Assembly (NCBI RefSeq): GCF_021496665.1
Contig: NZ_CP071246.1
Location: 1,922,001-1,986,000 of the forward strand
Length of the DNA stretch: 64,000 bases
Direction: 5' to 3'
DNA from: Corynebacterium sp. CNCTC7651
GTDB taxonomy: Bacteria; Actinomycetota; Actinomycetes; Mycobacteriales; Mycobacteriaceae
Below, one piece after another: positions 26,926 through 35,965 of the stretch. The notes under the pieces were generated by a model. The model did no database searches, had not been told where the DNA came from, and worked only from the letters and a program-made list of their open reading frames with translations. The translations under genes were made by a program, and so were the position numbers. How positions within the stretch are numbered: the stretch's first letter is position 1; every line of letters begins with the position of its first letter.

Positions 26926-29091
26926 CTACTTGGTGGCGCGGAGGATGGGGGCACCGGCGGGGACGGTGCCGTTGGGGGCGGGTTCGGCGATGTCGTCGAC
27001 CTTCGCCAGTTTCTTGGTGTTCACCACCGTAGTGATCACGGTCGGGTCGGTGTTGGAGGCGACGACGGAGGCGAAGTCGACGTCGGCAAGCGGGGTACCC
27101 GCCTCGACCTGCTCCTTGCGCTCGACGCGCGGGGTGAAGCCTGCGCCCTCGAGTGCGACGGTGTCGATGCCGATGTGGACGAGGATCTCCACGCCATCGG
27201 TGGTCTTGATGCCGTAGGCGTGGCCGGTCTTGGCGACGGAGATGATCTTGCCGGCGACCGGGGCGACCACGGTGGCGGTTTCGGTGCCGGGGGCCGGGAT
27301 CACGCCGACGGCCTTGCCGAGGGCGCCGGACGCGAATGCAGCATCCTTGATGGCTTCCTGGGCGACAACCTCGCCGGCAATAGGTGCGAGGACGTCGGTG
27401 ATGATGGGCTCGGCGGGGGTTTCGTCGGCTGCAACCGGGGCTTCAGTGGCGGCGGCGGTCTCGGGCTTGGTGGCGAGGGCGGTGCTGCCGGCTGCTGCGG
27501 CGGTCGTGGTGGCTGCTGCCGGGGCGGGGACAATCGGCTCGTCGCCCGGTTCGAGGGCGGAGGTGTCGTCGTCAGTAGAAGCCCGAGCTGCCGCGGCGCG
27601 TGCGAGTGCCTCCTCCTTCTCCTCCGGGGTGCGGTAGTCCGTGACGAAGATGACGGCGAACGCGGTGAAGAAGGCGACGGCGATGGCGATCATGTACACC
27701 CACGCCGGGTTGAAGACCGGGATGGTAAGCAGCGAGGTGAAGACGAAAGCGTTCGTCTGCACGCCGCCGAACGGGGTGCCCAGGATGGCGATGGTGAGGC
27801 CGCCGGCGAAGCAGCCCACCAGCATGCGCGGGTAGATGCGCTTGTAGCGGAGGTGGATGCCGTAGAGGGACGGCTCGGAGATGCCGCCGAGGAGGCCGGC
27901 CGCGAGGGCGGAGCCGGAGGTCTGGCGCATGAGCGGGTCGCGGTCGCGGATAGAGATGGCCAGGACCGCGGCGGTGGCGCCGAAGCATGCGAAGTTCCAG
28001 GCGCCCATGGGGCCCTGGATGAAGTCGTAACCCAGCGTGTTGATATTCACCAGCATGAGCGCGTTCAGCGGCCAGTGGAGACCCAGCGGGACGAGGAACG
28101 GGTACAGCATCGGGATCAGGATGGCGAAGACGAACGGGGCGTTACCGTTCAGCCAGGCCAGGCCGGCACCGATCCACGCGCCGAGCGCGTAGCCCAGCGG
28201 GCCGATGACGATGGCAGTGACCGGAATCATGATCAGCATGGTGAGGAAGGGTACGAACACCATGTGCACCGAGCTGGGGATGATCTTCTGCAGGCCCTTG
28301 TAGACCGCGGCCGCGACGGCGGCCATGATCAGCGGGACGAAAACGTTGCCGCCGTACTCAGGCAAGAGCATGGGCAGGCCCATGACATGGACGGAGGCGA
28401 CTTCGGAGCCGAGGATGGCGTTTTCCGAAATGGTGGCCTCGGGGTGGGAGGCGAGGTCGATGAACTCGGGCGTGAACAGGGCGAACATGATGGCGGCGGG
28501 GACCCAGCCGTCGATGTTCAGCTTCTTACCGGCGTTGTACGCCACCATGACGGGCAGGAAGTAGAACACGGAACGCCACATGGCGTCCACGAACTGCCAG
28601 CCCGGGGACTTCACCTCCGCACGGAAGTCCACGAGGCCGATAGCGTCCATGACCGCGGCGAACGCGATGATCAGGGACGCGCCGAGGAGCACACCGAGGA
28701 TGGGGCGGAAGGAATCCGAAAGGTACTCGAAAAACGCATCCAGCCACGGGACCTTGCCCTTGGCCTTGGCGCGCTGGGCGGCTTTGATGTCATCGTTGGA
28801 TTGACCGCCGGTGCCGGTGCGGGACTGCATCTCCGGAAGATTGTTGATGGCGGTGTAGACGGTGGCCACATCGCCGCCCACGATCACCTGGTAGTGCGAA
28901 CCGCCTTGCGGGACCGCGCCCATGACCTTGGGGTTGGCTTCGAGGCGGTCTTTGTCGGCCAAGGAGGCGTCGTTAAGCTCGAAGCGCAAGCGCGTGGCGC
29001 AGTGCGTAAGAGAGCTGATGTTGTCTGGGCCGCCGACGCCGGCGACGATATCGGCGGCCTGCGCGTTGAGGTCCGCCTTTGTTGGTGCCAT
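26926..29091 (-). CDS. ptsG: PTS glucose-type EIIBCA permease
   Basis: 721 aa inner-membrane sugar transporter and kinase. EIIB at the N-terminus with phosphocysteine in THCATRLRFEL (Cys31); EIIC with about ten membrane segments (130-480), including LGLHWPLNALM, YDFIQGPMGAWNFACFG and GGISEPSLYGI; an Ala/Thr/Glu-rich linker (about 490-560); and EIIA with the phosphohistidine in ILVHIGIDT (His639). This order and sequence fit PtsG of C. glutamicum better than sucrose or beta-glucoside permeases, though the substrate is inferred. AAGGAG precedes the ATG by 10 nt. Probable regulatory elements upstream are listed separately. Confidence 0.85.
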   Translation of the reverse strand: MAPTKADLNAQAADIVAGVGGPDNISSLTHCATRLRFELNDASLADKDRLEANPKVMGAVPQGGSHYQVIVGGDVATVYTAINNLPEMQSRTGTGGQSNDDIKAAQRAKAKGKVPWLDAFFEYLSDSFRPILGVLLGASLIIAFAAVMDAIGLVDFRAEVKSPGWQFVDAMWRSVFYFLPVMVAYNAGKKLNIDGWVPAAIMFALFTPEFIDLASHPEATISENAILGSEVASVHVMGLPMLLPEYGGNVFVPLIMAAVAAAVYKGLQKIIPSSVHMVFVPFLTMLIMIPVTAIVIGPLGYALGAWIGAGLAWLNGNAPFVFAILIPMLYPFLVPLGLHWPLNALMLVNINTLGYDFIQGPMGAWNFACFGATAAVLAISIRDRDPLMRQTSGSALAAGLLGGISEPSLYGIHLRYKRIYPRMLVGCFAGGLTIAILGTPFGGVQTNAFVFTSLLTIPVFNPAWVYMIAIAVAFFTAFAVIFVTDYRTPEEKEEALARAAAARASTDDDTSALEPGDEPIVPAPAAATTTAAAAGSTALATKPETAAATEAPVAADETPAEPIITDVLAPIAGEVVAQEAIKDAAFASGALGKAVGVIPAPGTETATVVAPVAGKIISVAKTGHAYGIKTTDGVEILVHIGIDTVALEGAGFTPRVERKEQVEAGTPLADVDFASVVASNTDPTVITTVVNTKKLAKVDDIAEPAPNGTVPAGAPILRATK

Positions 29092-29124
29092 GGTGCGTGT
29101 GCTCCTTGATTAAGGGACAAAAAG

Positions 29125-29154
29125 ACCCGAGCGCGTGGGGTTCGCGGCTCGGGT
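29125..29154 (-). terminator. Intrinsic terminator 34 bp upstream of ptsG
   Basis: ACCCGAGC pairs with GCTCGGGT, extended inward by three more pairs past a bulged G; the minus strand continues CTTTTTG. It can end transcription of the 29229 gene, but only about 30 bp remain between it and ptsG, too few for a full promoter plus ribosome site, so it may lie inside the ptsG leader. Confidence 0.75.
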
Positions 29155-29209
29155 TTGCATAGGTAGGACTTTAGTACGATCTGTGCGGATTAGCTATTGG
29201 CTGGCGATG

Positions 29210-29225
29210 TGTGACGCTGGGCACT
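29210..29225. promoter_or_regulatory. GlxR-like site upstream of ptsG
   Basis: TGTGACGCTGGGCACT matches the corynebacterial GlxR (CRP-type) consensus TGTGA-N6-TCACA at 8 of 10 positions. GlxR is known to control ptsG in C. glutamicum. It sits just after the stop of the 29229 gene and upstream of the terminator hairpin. Confidence 0.4.
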
Positions 29226-29228
29226 CCC

Positions 29229-29843
29229 CTAGCAGATGGGGAGCTGGAGGCGGAGGTTCGCGGCGTTCGCGCCGTTGACGATGAAGAGGACCGTGTCCAG
29301 ATCTGCGTTGCCGGAGGGGGCGACGTAGTACGCGGGAGGATTCTGGCCCTCGAACTCCTTGGAGGTGAGCCGGCAGACATCGTTGGCAAAGTGCTCCGGC
29401 TCGGCGTTGGAGGCGATTGCCGCATCGCGGTGCGCGGTGGAATTGAACCGGACGATGCTCACGCCGTCAGTGGGGTTGGCGCAGCGGATCTTGGCCACCT
29501 CGTTTTCGCCGGTGGTGGCGTTACGGCAGCGCATGCCGTTGAAACCCTTGCCGCCGTCGCGGTGGCTGGCGAGGTTGGGGAATGCGGCGGCGAGGTTCGC
29601 CTCCTCCCCCTGCCACGGTTTGGTGGAGCCGTAGTTGTCGTACCAGTACCAGCCGCCCGCACCGGCGCCTGCGAGGAGCAGGATCGTCAGCAGCACCCAG
29701 GGCCAGGCACGGCGCTTCGGCGGGGCGGGCTCGGTGATGTAGACGGTGTTCGGGTATTGGCTCGGGTACTGGTCCGGGTACTGGTCAACGACCGGGATGT
29801 TCGGATCCGTGTCCGGGAAATGCTGGCGCGGGCGCTCAGTCAT
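29229..29843 (-). CDS. Membrane-anchored protein, unknown extracytoplasmic domain
   Basis: 204 aa. A Pro/Tyr/Gln-rich cytoplasmic N-terminus, one membrane helix (about 47-66, WVLLTILLLAGAGAGGW), then an external domain with four cysteines. The C-terminal pattern KIRCAN..GVS..R....RD.A....VC...NG.NA...L.LPIC recurs in the protein at 34297-35604, so they share a domain. It lies 9 nt downstream of the lipoprotein gene at 29853 and is presumably co-transcribed. Function unknown. Confidence 0.7.
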   Translation of the reverse strand: MTERPRQHFPDTDPNIPVVDQYPDQYPSQYPNTVYITEPAPPKRRAWPWVLLTILLLAGAGAGGWYWYDNYGSTKPWQGEEANLAAAFPNLASHRDGGKGFNGMRCRNATTGENEVAKIRCANPTDGVSIVRFNSTAHRDAAIASNAEPEHFANDVCRLTSKEFEGQNPPAYYVAPSGNADLDTVLFIVNGANAANLRLQLPIC

Positions 29844-29852
29844 AGGTGGCTC

Positions 29853-30836
29853 CTAGCAGGGATCTACGAACTCGGCGCGGTTGGACAGCACGCGGGCGTT
29901 GCCGCCGTACGTGGCCTTGGCCTGGCAGGCGGCCGAGGTGTTGGTGCCATAATCGATGTAAATGGGGTACACGTTGTTGCCGTCTACCTGCGCACGCAAG
30001 GACGGGCACTGGCCCGGGACGGTGAAGCGCACGGGCTGGCCGGACGGGTGCTGGATCAGCACCTGCCGGGCGATATCGTTCATCGCGCCGCCATCGTTGC
30101 CCTGGTCGATGACGGAATCGAGAATGAGGATGGTGCGGCCGTCGCAGGCCGGGTAGCTCGCGTCCTCCCCCGCCTCCCCGAGACCGGCGGAGAGGATGAT
30201 GCCGTTCTGGAAGTAGGTGGCCCCGCCCTGCGGCGCGGGGTTCGCGGGCTGGGCCTGATTTTGCTGGCTGGCCTGGTTTTGCTGGTTGGCCTGATTTTGG
30301 CTGCCTTGGTTGCCGCCCGGGACGAGGGTGCTTTCGTCCTGGTCGCAGAAGAACATGCGTTTCTGGATAGCTGCGGGGATGGCAAGCTCCTTCGCCTTCG
30401 CACGGTCGTAGCAGCCGGTCATCCCGTGCAGGGCAGAGTAGGCCTCGCCGTGGGTGGGCAACGGCTCCCACTTCGTGCCGGTCCAGTGCACAATCGCGGT
30501 GATGTCGGAGTTGGGGATGCCGATGAACGCGTACCCGTCCTCGCAACCCTCGCCGAATCTCATGTCAGGGAAATCTTCCTGCAGCGCGGAGTCCGCGCAC
30601 ACCGGCTTCTGCGTGGTGGTGGTTGCGCTGCTGGAGGCCTCTCCTGCGTCCTTGGAAGACAAGGTTTCCTTGGAGGCGCTGGCGCTGGTCGGCGCGGCCT
30701 TCACGTCAGGCTCCGCGAGTTCGTTCTCAGAGGTGGAGCAGCCGGTGAGGGATCCAGCCGCGAGGAAGGTCGCGGCGACAGTAGCCAGGATTGCGCGCGG
30801 GTTGGCATTCTTGGCGGCGCGACGAGAGGTGATCAT
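29853..30836 (-). CDS. Secreted lipoprotein, unknown function
   Basis: 327 aa. Lipobox SLTGC with Cys33 as the lipidated residue after a 32-residue signal peptide. A Ser/Thr-rich linker is followed by a cysteine-containing domain (about 75-165), a Gln/Asn-rich low-complexity stretch (about 178-205, QNQANQQNQASQQNQA) and a second cysteine-containing domain. Eight or more cysteines suggest disulfides outside the membrane. It heads a two-gene operon with 29229. I do not recognise the domains. Confidence 0.75.
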   Translation of the reverse strand: MITSRRAAKNANPRAILATVAATFLAAGSLTGCSTSENELAEPDVKAAPTSASASKETLSSKDAGEASSSATTTTQKPVCADSALQEDFPDMRFGEGCEDGYAFIGIPNSDITAIVHWTGTKWEPLPTHGEAYSALHGMTGCYDRAKAKELAIPAAIQKRMFFCDQDESTLVPGGNQGSQNQANQQNQASQQNQAQPANPAPQGGATYFQNGIILSAGLGEAGEDASYPACDGRTILILDSVIDQGNDGGAMNDIARQVLIQHPSGQPVRFTVPGQCPSLRAQVDGNNVYPIYIDYGTNTSAACQAKATYGGNARVLSNRAEFVDPC

Positions 30837-30875
30837 GCGGGTAGATTACCTGCAGATTTTCTTACAGGAGCCGGT

Positions 30876-32642
30876 TTAGTTTCGGACGAGGGAATAGGTG
30901 GTGGTGTGGCTACCCTGCCCACCGTTCATAACCGCGATGCCAGCTCGCAGCATTGGGTCGAGAGCGTATCTGACTTGCCCCTCGCTAAGACTCGTAAGGC
31001 CGACCAGCGCCCTAATGGTGGCACTCTCCTCCTGTTTCTCGAGACGACTGATGGCCTCAAACACGCGTGGCACATTCTTGCCCAACTCGGACAATGCTGA
31101 GACCCCGAAATTCTCCGGAAATGTCTGCTCATTATCCGTAGTGGCATCAGACTGAGGGCCGGGGCCCAATGACGGGCTGAGTGAGTACACGCCAGCGTCT
31201 TCGTTCAGCACCCCGGCTTCCGTTAGACGTTCAAGCATTGATTGGCATGAGAACTCACTCAGGGGTGAGTACAGGTTAGCTACTCGCCTCAGCGTCACCG
31301 GTCCGTGATTGCGAATGTTGATCAGAAGGTCTTCCTCTGTCGGAGTGAACGAAGGACCGGACGCTGGAAGGTTTGTGAGCCACTCATCCTCTTCCTGTGT
31401 GAAGCGAGAGCCACGCGGGAAGATGACCTTGAACTCCACGCCTGAATCCACGAAACGCGGGCTGGGTAGCCGCGCTTCGCGCAAGACGGTGAGGATCTCT
31501 TGAATCCCTCCCCCTTCACCCTCAATCACGCGGGCGCCGTCAGGTGTTCTGAGATAACGCGCAATCTCGTAGAGCCGCTTGTTCACCGCAGCTTTGGTGA
31601 GCGAGGAGCTGTTCAGCTGATCAACCGAGAGACCGCGCAGCCCGCCAGGATTCATCACTACAAGTGCTTTCTCAGTGACGCGGACTTCAACTTTCTTTCC
31701 AACTTCCAATGAAGGACCGAGATCTCTGTGAACCAACGCGTTGGCCACTACCTCTCGGATGGCGCTTGGCGGGAACTCCGGTGTGTCCACGAGGTCCCCG
31801 TTAGCGTTGTAACTGCTGATGACGGAAGTGTTTTGTCTGATCCATCGCACCGTATCCTGCAGCATGGCCGGAAGAGGCCCCTCAATCTCAGTGAGATTTT
31901 TTGTGCGCCCGCCGCCCTCCTCTCTGGAAAGCCTCACTGCAACTGTGGCACCTAACGCTGGTTCGAGCAGTTGCGGCAAATATCCAAGAGCGTAAAGCCC
32001 AGCTCGGCGAAGCTGCCCCTCACCATCGGTGACGTTGGTCATTTGCAGCAGTCGCCGGTCATCCTCCACACGGGACAATCTCGGCCGTTCTCTTACCGTC
32101 TCGAGATACCGGGCGAGGATCTCCTGATCCAAAATCTCAGTGTTAGTTCCAGTGAGAACTGCGAAATCAAACTGAGGCTGCTGACTTTCAATGAGGGCTG
32201 AGAGTTCCAGAACTCGGAGATCATTGGAGTTCATCTTGTAATCGCCGTCGGCCTGTCGCAGATACGGCTGGTTATTGACACGGGCCGGCTTTTCTTGCGG
32301 CGCAAGCGGTGTCACTTCGACAACTAGAACGCTCTTTCCCTCGATCTGTAAATGAGTGAACTCTAACTGAGGGGCCGGTACGACTGAGTTCCGATTGAGG
32401 TTTGCAACTGCCTTTTCCAATGAGGCAGGGCCACTGACGCCGGCCACCGCAAAATCTTGGCGCTCATCGATACCGAGGAGGATAATTCCCGGTTGAGGCA
32501 TGTTTGCGAATGCACAGAGAGTCGTCGCAAGATTCTCCGGCACCCCACCCGCAGCTCGTTTGCACTCTACGAGAGTGGTGTCATCCCCAAATCGCCGGAG
32601 CTCTGTCAGAGTCGCACTGAGCCGCTGCTCATTCCAAGTCAC
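30876..32642 (-). CDS. AlbA/Schlafen-type ATP-binding regulator
   Basis: 588 aa. The N-terminal AlbA_2 (Schlafen-like) domain (about 10-135: TLVECKRAAGGVPENL, IILLGIDE) is followed by a divergent GHKL ATP-binding region (about 280-390: SAIREVVANALVHRD, VMNPGGLRG, GEGGGIQEIL). The C-terminus (about 440-588) looks like two winged-helix segments (LLINIRNHGPVTLRRVANL; ALVGLTSLSEGQVRYAL). Such proteins are annotated as putative RecG-like transcriptional regulators and often occur in accessory or defence loci. Monocistronic between the lipoprotein gene and lysS, with codon use more A/T than its neighbours. Confidence 0.75.
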   Translation of the reverse strand: MTWNEQRLSATLTELRRFGDDTTLVECKRAAGGVPENLATTLCAFANMPQPGIILLGIDERQDFAVAGVSGPASLEKAVANLNRNSVVPAPQLEFTHLQIEGKSVLVVEVTPLAPQEKPARVNNQPYLRQADGDYKMNSNDLRVLELSALIESQQPQFDFAVLTGTNTEILDQEILARYLETVRERPRLSRVEDDRRLLQMTNVTDGEGQLRRAGLYALGYLPQLLEPALGATVAVRLSREEGGGRTKNLTEIEGPLPAMLQDTVRWIRQNTSVISSYNANGDLVDTPEFPPSAIREVVANALVHRDLGPSLEVGKKVEVRVTEKALVVMNPGGLRGLSVDQLNSSSLTKAAVNKRLYEIARYLRTPDGARVIEGEGGGIQEILTVLREARLPSPRFVDSGVEFKVIFPRGSRFTQEEDEWLTNLPASGPSFTPTEEDLLINIRNHGPVTLRRVANLYSPLSEFSCQSMLERLTEAGVLNEDAGVYSLSPSLGPGPQSDATTDNEQTFPENFGVSALSELGKNVPRVFEAISRLEKQEESATIRALVGLTSLSEGQVRYALDPMLRAGIAVMNGGQGSHTTTYSLVRN

Positions 32643-32695
32643 ACTGAAAGCTTAAGTGAGAGTTGCAATGAGGACAACGGTTTCTTCAATGAGGG

Positions 32696-34267
32696 CTAGT
32701 TTGCCTCCGGCTTCACCAACGGGAAGAGGACGGTCTCGCGGATACCCAGGCCGGTCAGGGCCATCAGCAGGCGATCCACGCCCATGCCGGTACCGGCGGT
32801 TGGCGGCATGCCCTGTTCCATGGCGGCGAGGAAGTTTTCGTCGAGAAGCATGGCCTCATCATCGCCGTGTGCGGCAAGGCGTGCCTGGTCCTCGAAGCGC
32901 TCGCGCTGAATCACGGGGTCCACCAGCTCGGAGTAGCCGGTGGCCAGCTCGAAGCCGCGGACGTAGAGGTCCCACTTCTCGGTCACGCCGGGCTTTTCGC
33001 GGTGGTCGCGGGTGAGCGGCGAGGTCTCGACCGGGAAGTTGGTAACAAAGGTCGGCTCGTAGAGCTGGTCGGAGCAGAGGTGCTCCCAGATCTCCTCCAC
33101 CAGCTTGCCGTGCAGCCAGCCGGCGTTCTTGGGCACCTCGAGGCCGATGGCCTCGGCGATTGCGGTGAGCTCCTCAACAGTGGAATCGATGGTCACCTCG
33201 GGCTGGCCCGGGAACTTGCGCTGGAGCGCCTCATTCAGGCTCGGGTACATCTCCAGCACCTTCCACTCGCCGCCGAGGTCGTACAAAGTGCCGTCGGCAA
33301 GCGTGACCTGCTCCGTGCCAAACACCTCGCGGGCGCAGAACTGGACGAGTCCCTTGATGGTTTCCGCGCCGTCCTTGTAGGTACCCCACGCCTGGTAGGT
33401 CTCCAGCATGGTGAACTCCGGCGAGTGGGAAGAATCGATGCCCTCGTTGCGGAAGTTCCGGTTGATTTCAAAGACGCGGTCAATGCCGCCGACCACGGCG
33501 CGCTTGAGGAAGAGCTCCGGCGCAATGCGGAGGTAGAGGTCGATATCCAGCGCGTTCGAGTGGGTGACAAACGGGCGGGCTGCGGCGCCGCCGTGGAGGG
33601 TCTGCAGCATCGGGGTCTCAATCTCCACGAAGTCCAGCTGCGTGAGGTACTTGCGCACGGCGGCGATGACCTTGATGCGGGTCATAGCGTTGGTGCGGGC
33701 CTGCTCGCGCATGATCAGGTCCGTGTAGCGGTGGCGGACGCGCTGCTCCTCATTCATATCCGCGAACGCAACCGGCAACGGGCGCAGCGCCTTGGAGGCC
33801 ATCTGCCAGCTCTGGGCCTGGACGGAGAGCTCGCCGCGGCGGGATGCGATCACGCGGCCGGTGACGGAGACGATGTCGCCCAGGTCCGTGTCCGCCTTCC
33901 AATCGGCGAGGCCCTCTTCGCCCACCTCTGCGAGGGAGAGCATGACCTGAAGCTGGGTGCCGTCGCCCTCCTGGAGGGTGGCAAAGCAGAGCTTGCCCGT
34001 GTTGCGCTGGAACATGATGCGGCCGGCAACGGAAACCACGTCCTGGGTCTCCTGGCCCGGCTCCAGCTTGATGATGCCGTCCGCAGCCGGGTCGCCAGCC
34101 TCCACAACCTGGTACTTCGCGCGGAGATCGCGCAGGCTGGTCGTGCGGTTGACCTCTGCGGGGTAGGCTTCCCTGCCGTCGTCGATAAGCTTCTGGCGCT
34201 TCGCGCGGCGGATCTGCTGCTGCTCGGAGAGGTTAAGGGCGTTGGCGGCGGGCTGCTTCTGATTCAC
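32696..34267 (-). CDS. lysS: Lysyl-tRNA synthetase, class II
   Basis: 523 aa. Charges tRNA-Lys. An N-terminal OB-fold anticodon-binding domain (about 75-185) precedes the class II core: motif 1 around FVEIETPML, motif 2 [18 protein letters not shown] and motif 3 [15 protein letters not shown], all intact. The ATG at 34267 follows the stop of the kinase-like membrane protein gene by 29 bp, so the two may be co-transcribed. Length is normal. Confidence 0.96.
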   Translation of the reverse strand: MNQKQPAANALNLSEQQQIRRAKRQKLIDDGREAYPAEVNRTTSLRDLRAKYQVVEAGDPAADGIIKLEPGQETQDVVSVAGRIMFQRNTGKLCFATLQEGDGTQLQVMLSLAEVGEEGLADWKADTDLGDIVSVTGRVIASRRGELSVQAQSWQMASKALRPLPVAFADMNEEQRVRHRYTDLIMREQARTNAMTRIKVIAAVRKYLTQLDFVEIETPMLQTLHGGAAARPFVTHSNALDIDLYLRIAPELFLKRAVVGGIDRVFEINRNFRNEGIDSSHSPEFTMLETYQAWGTYKDGAETIKGLVQFCAREVFGTEQVTLADGTLYDLGGEWKVLEMYPSLNEALQRKFPGQPEVTIDSTVEELTAIAEAIGLEVPKNAGWLHGKLVEEIWEHLCSDQLYEPTFVTNFPVETSPLTRDHREKPGVTEKWDLYVRGFELATGYSELVDPVIQRERFEDQARLAAHGDDEAMLLDENFLAAMEQGMPPTAGTGMGVDRLLMALTGLGIRETVLFPLVKPEAN

Positions 34268-34296
34268 GCCCGCCTATCGTAGTCGCTGCGCCTGCG

Positions 34297-35604
34297 CTAG
34301 TTGCAGACGGGCAGATCCAGGCGCTTCGCCTCCGCCTCATTGCCGTTGACAATGATGAGGTACTGGCCCTTATCGCGCGGCGCCATGGCGAACGCCTGCG
34401 GGTAGGCGTCCGGGATCTCGAAATCATCGATCATGCACTCGCCGGAGCCCAGGACCGTGGCGTACTCGGAGCCCGGGACGGCGTCATCGCGGTCGGACTG
34501 CGTGGTGTACTTGGCCACGGACACACCCAGGTCCTCGTTCGCGCAGCGGATCTTTGCCTCCTGGTCCGCGTCCGGGGTCGCGGACTCACACTTCAGATCC
34601 TCCCAGCCCTTTTGGCCGGACCGCTTGCCGACGATTCCCGGGTACGCCTCCGAAATCTGCTGCTCCGCCGCACTCCACTGAGCGCCACGGTTGGAGGTCC
34701 ACCACCATGCGACGAGCAATGCCACGAGTGCGAGCGCGAGAACGGCGATAATCCACGGCCACGGGTTTACGTTGGATTTCTTCGCGTGCTGCGGCGCCGG
34801 GGCGGCGTTTGCCGGGTAGGCCTCCGGCGGGCGGCGGTAGCCGTCCTGCGGGCCTGGGGAAACGTCCGGCTGCGGGGTGGCGTTGGGGTCTGCGGCTGCG
34901 GCCGCGGGGATTGCTGCTGCCGGGGCTGCTGCGGCGACGGGCGCCTGGATCAACGACGTGTTGTCATTGATCTGGTCCTGCGTTGCGGTTTCCAGGTAGC
35001 CGACGGCGGTGGTGTGCTTGGTGGCGGCTTCCTCATCGACCGGGTGGCCGGTCAGCTCCGCGACGACGTTCCAAAAGTCGTGCAGGTTGTCTTCCGGTGC
35101 GGCGGTTTCCAGGCTCGGGCCGACAAGGGAGAGCTTGACCGGGATGTCCGACCACGCCGGCTGCACCAGGAGGCGCTCCGCGTTGATGGAGCGTGCGAGG
35201 AGGTCTGCCTGGCCGGAAGAGTTGTAGGCGTCCACCGTTTCAGCGACGGCCTGGAGCAAGTCGCGGGTTTCAACCGGGCTGAACACTTCGTTCTGGCGGC
35301 GCTTCTGGGAGATCAGCTCTGCAAGAGGCGTGCCGACGGGCGCTTCCTGGAGGACGTACAAGCGGCCGTCGTCAAGCTGGCCGGCGCCGCGGGGCTGGAA
35401 GGCGCCGAGCGACGGCACCTCGTTGAACTGCGCGCCGTGTGCGACGGGAACGTCGAAGAGTTCGACCTGGACTGCTGCCCCATCGTCGGTGCTGGCTTCA
35501 TAGATCGTGGAGGAGGCGGTGCGGGCCGTCTCGCGGACGCGATCGGCTGCGAAATTGAAGCCGTGGCGGTCATTGAGAATTGCGGCGATGAGGGGCGCAG
35601 ACAT
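34297..35604 (-). CDS. Kinase-like membrane protein, unknown function
   Basis: 435 aa. The cytoplasmic N-terminal region (about 1-215) resembles a degenerate protein-kinase fold (ADRVRETARTASSTIYEA ... YVLQEAPVGTPLAELI ... SPVETRDLLQAVAETVDAYN) but lacks a recognisable HRD or DFG. A Pro/Ala-rich linker leads to one membrane helix (about 288-308), then an external domain ending RLDLPVCN that matches the C-terminal domain of the 29229 protein. The start at 35604 (MSAPLIAA) is chosen because upstream codons are low-complexity and run into a repeat. It is the kind of protein found near lysS in corynebacteria. Confidence 0.65.
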   Translation of the reverse strand: MSAPLIAAILNDRHGFNFAADRVRETARTASSTIYEASTDDGAAVQVELFDVPVAHGAQFNEVPSLGAFQPRGAGQLDDGRLYVLQEAPVGTPLAELISQKRRQNEVFSPVETRDLLQAVAETVDAYNSSGQADLLARSINAERLLVQPAWSDIPVKLSLVGPSLETAAPEDNLHDFWNVVAELTGHPVDEEAATKHTTAVGYLETATQDQINDNTSLIQAPVAAAAPAAAIPAAAAADPNATPQPDVSPGPQDGYRRPPEAYPANAAPAPQHAKKSNVNPWPWIIAVLALALVALLVAWWWTSNRGAQWSAAEQQISEAYPGIVGKRSGQKGWEDLKCESATPDADQEAKIRCANEDLGVSVAKYTTQSDRDDAVPGSEYATVLGSGECMIDDFEIPDAYPQAFAMAPRDKGQYLIIVNGNEAEAKRLDLPVCN

Positions 35605-35732
35605 GGTTGCGAGTTTAGCGCAGGGGTTTGTGCCGAGGCGCGGTGGTTGGTGGGGTTTTGGTGCTTGGGTTTTGGCCGGGTGGCGCTCAGCTTCTCGCCG
35701 GGTGGTGGTCCGACGCTGCTCCCACGGCGGCC

Positions 35733-35912
35733 CGTTGCGATCTTCTGTTGCCGATCCCCCGTTGCCGATCCTATTGCGACGATCCAGAGGCATTTATTCA
35801 TTCAATCGGGTTGCATTTAACCCTCTGGATCGCAGTGTGAGGATCGGTAACGGAGGATCGCCGTGTGAGGATCGGTAACGGAGGATCGCCGCGGGAGGAT
35901 CGGAACGTGGGG
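35733..35912. repeat. Palindromic intergenic repeat, copy 1
   Basis: Arms built from GTTGCCGATCC/GGATCGGTAAC units meet at GATCCAGAGG ... CCTCTGGATC around an A/T-rich centre (TTTATTCATTCAAT). The right arm carries the 25-bp unit GTGAGGATCGGTAACGGAGG-ATCGC twice. Copy 2 is at 45239-45388. The surrounding 35605-35965 gap holds no gene. Confidence 0.75.
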
Positions 35913-35965
35913 CAATTTAGCCAGGTTTGGGCCCGGCCGGCCGGGTGGTTGGGGGGCTTGTGGGC

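Noticed and set aside
26827..29109. 760-codon plus-strand open frame opposite ptsG
   Set aside because: It is the antisense of a clearly conserved PTS permease, Gly/Val/Asp-rich from reversed GC-rich codons, with no motif. A typical high-GC shadow.
29211..31100. 629-codon plus-strand open frame
   Set aside because: Antisense to two envelope genes and the end of the AlbA-type gene; it crosses gene boundaries and has low-complexity composition.
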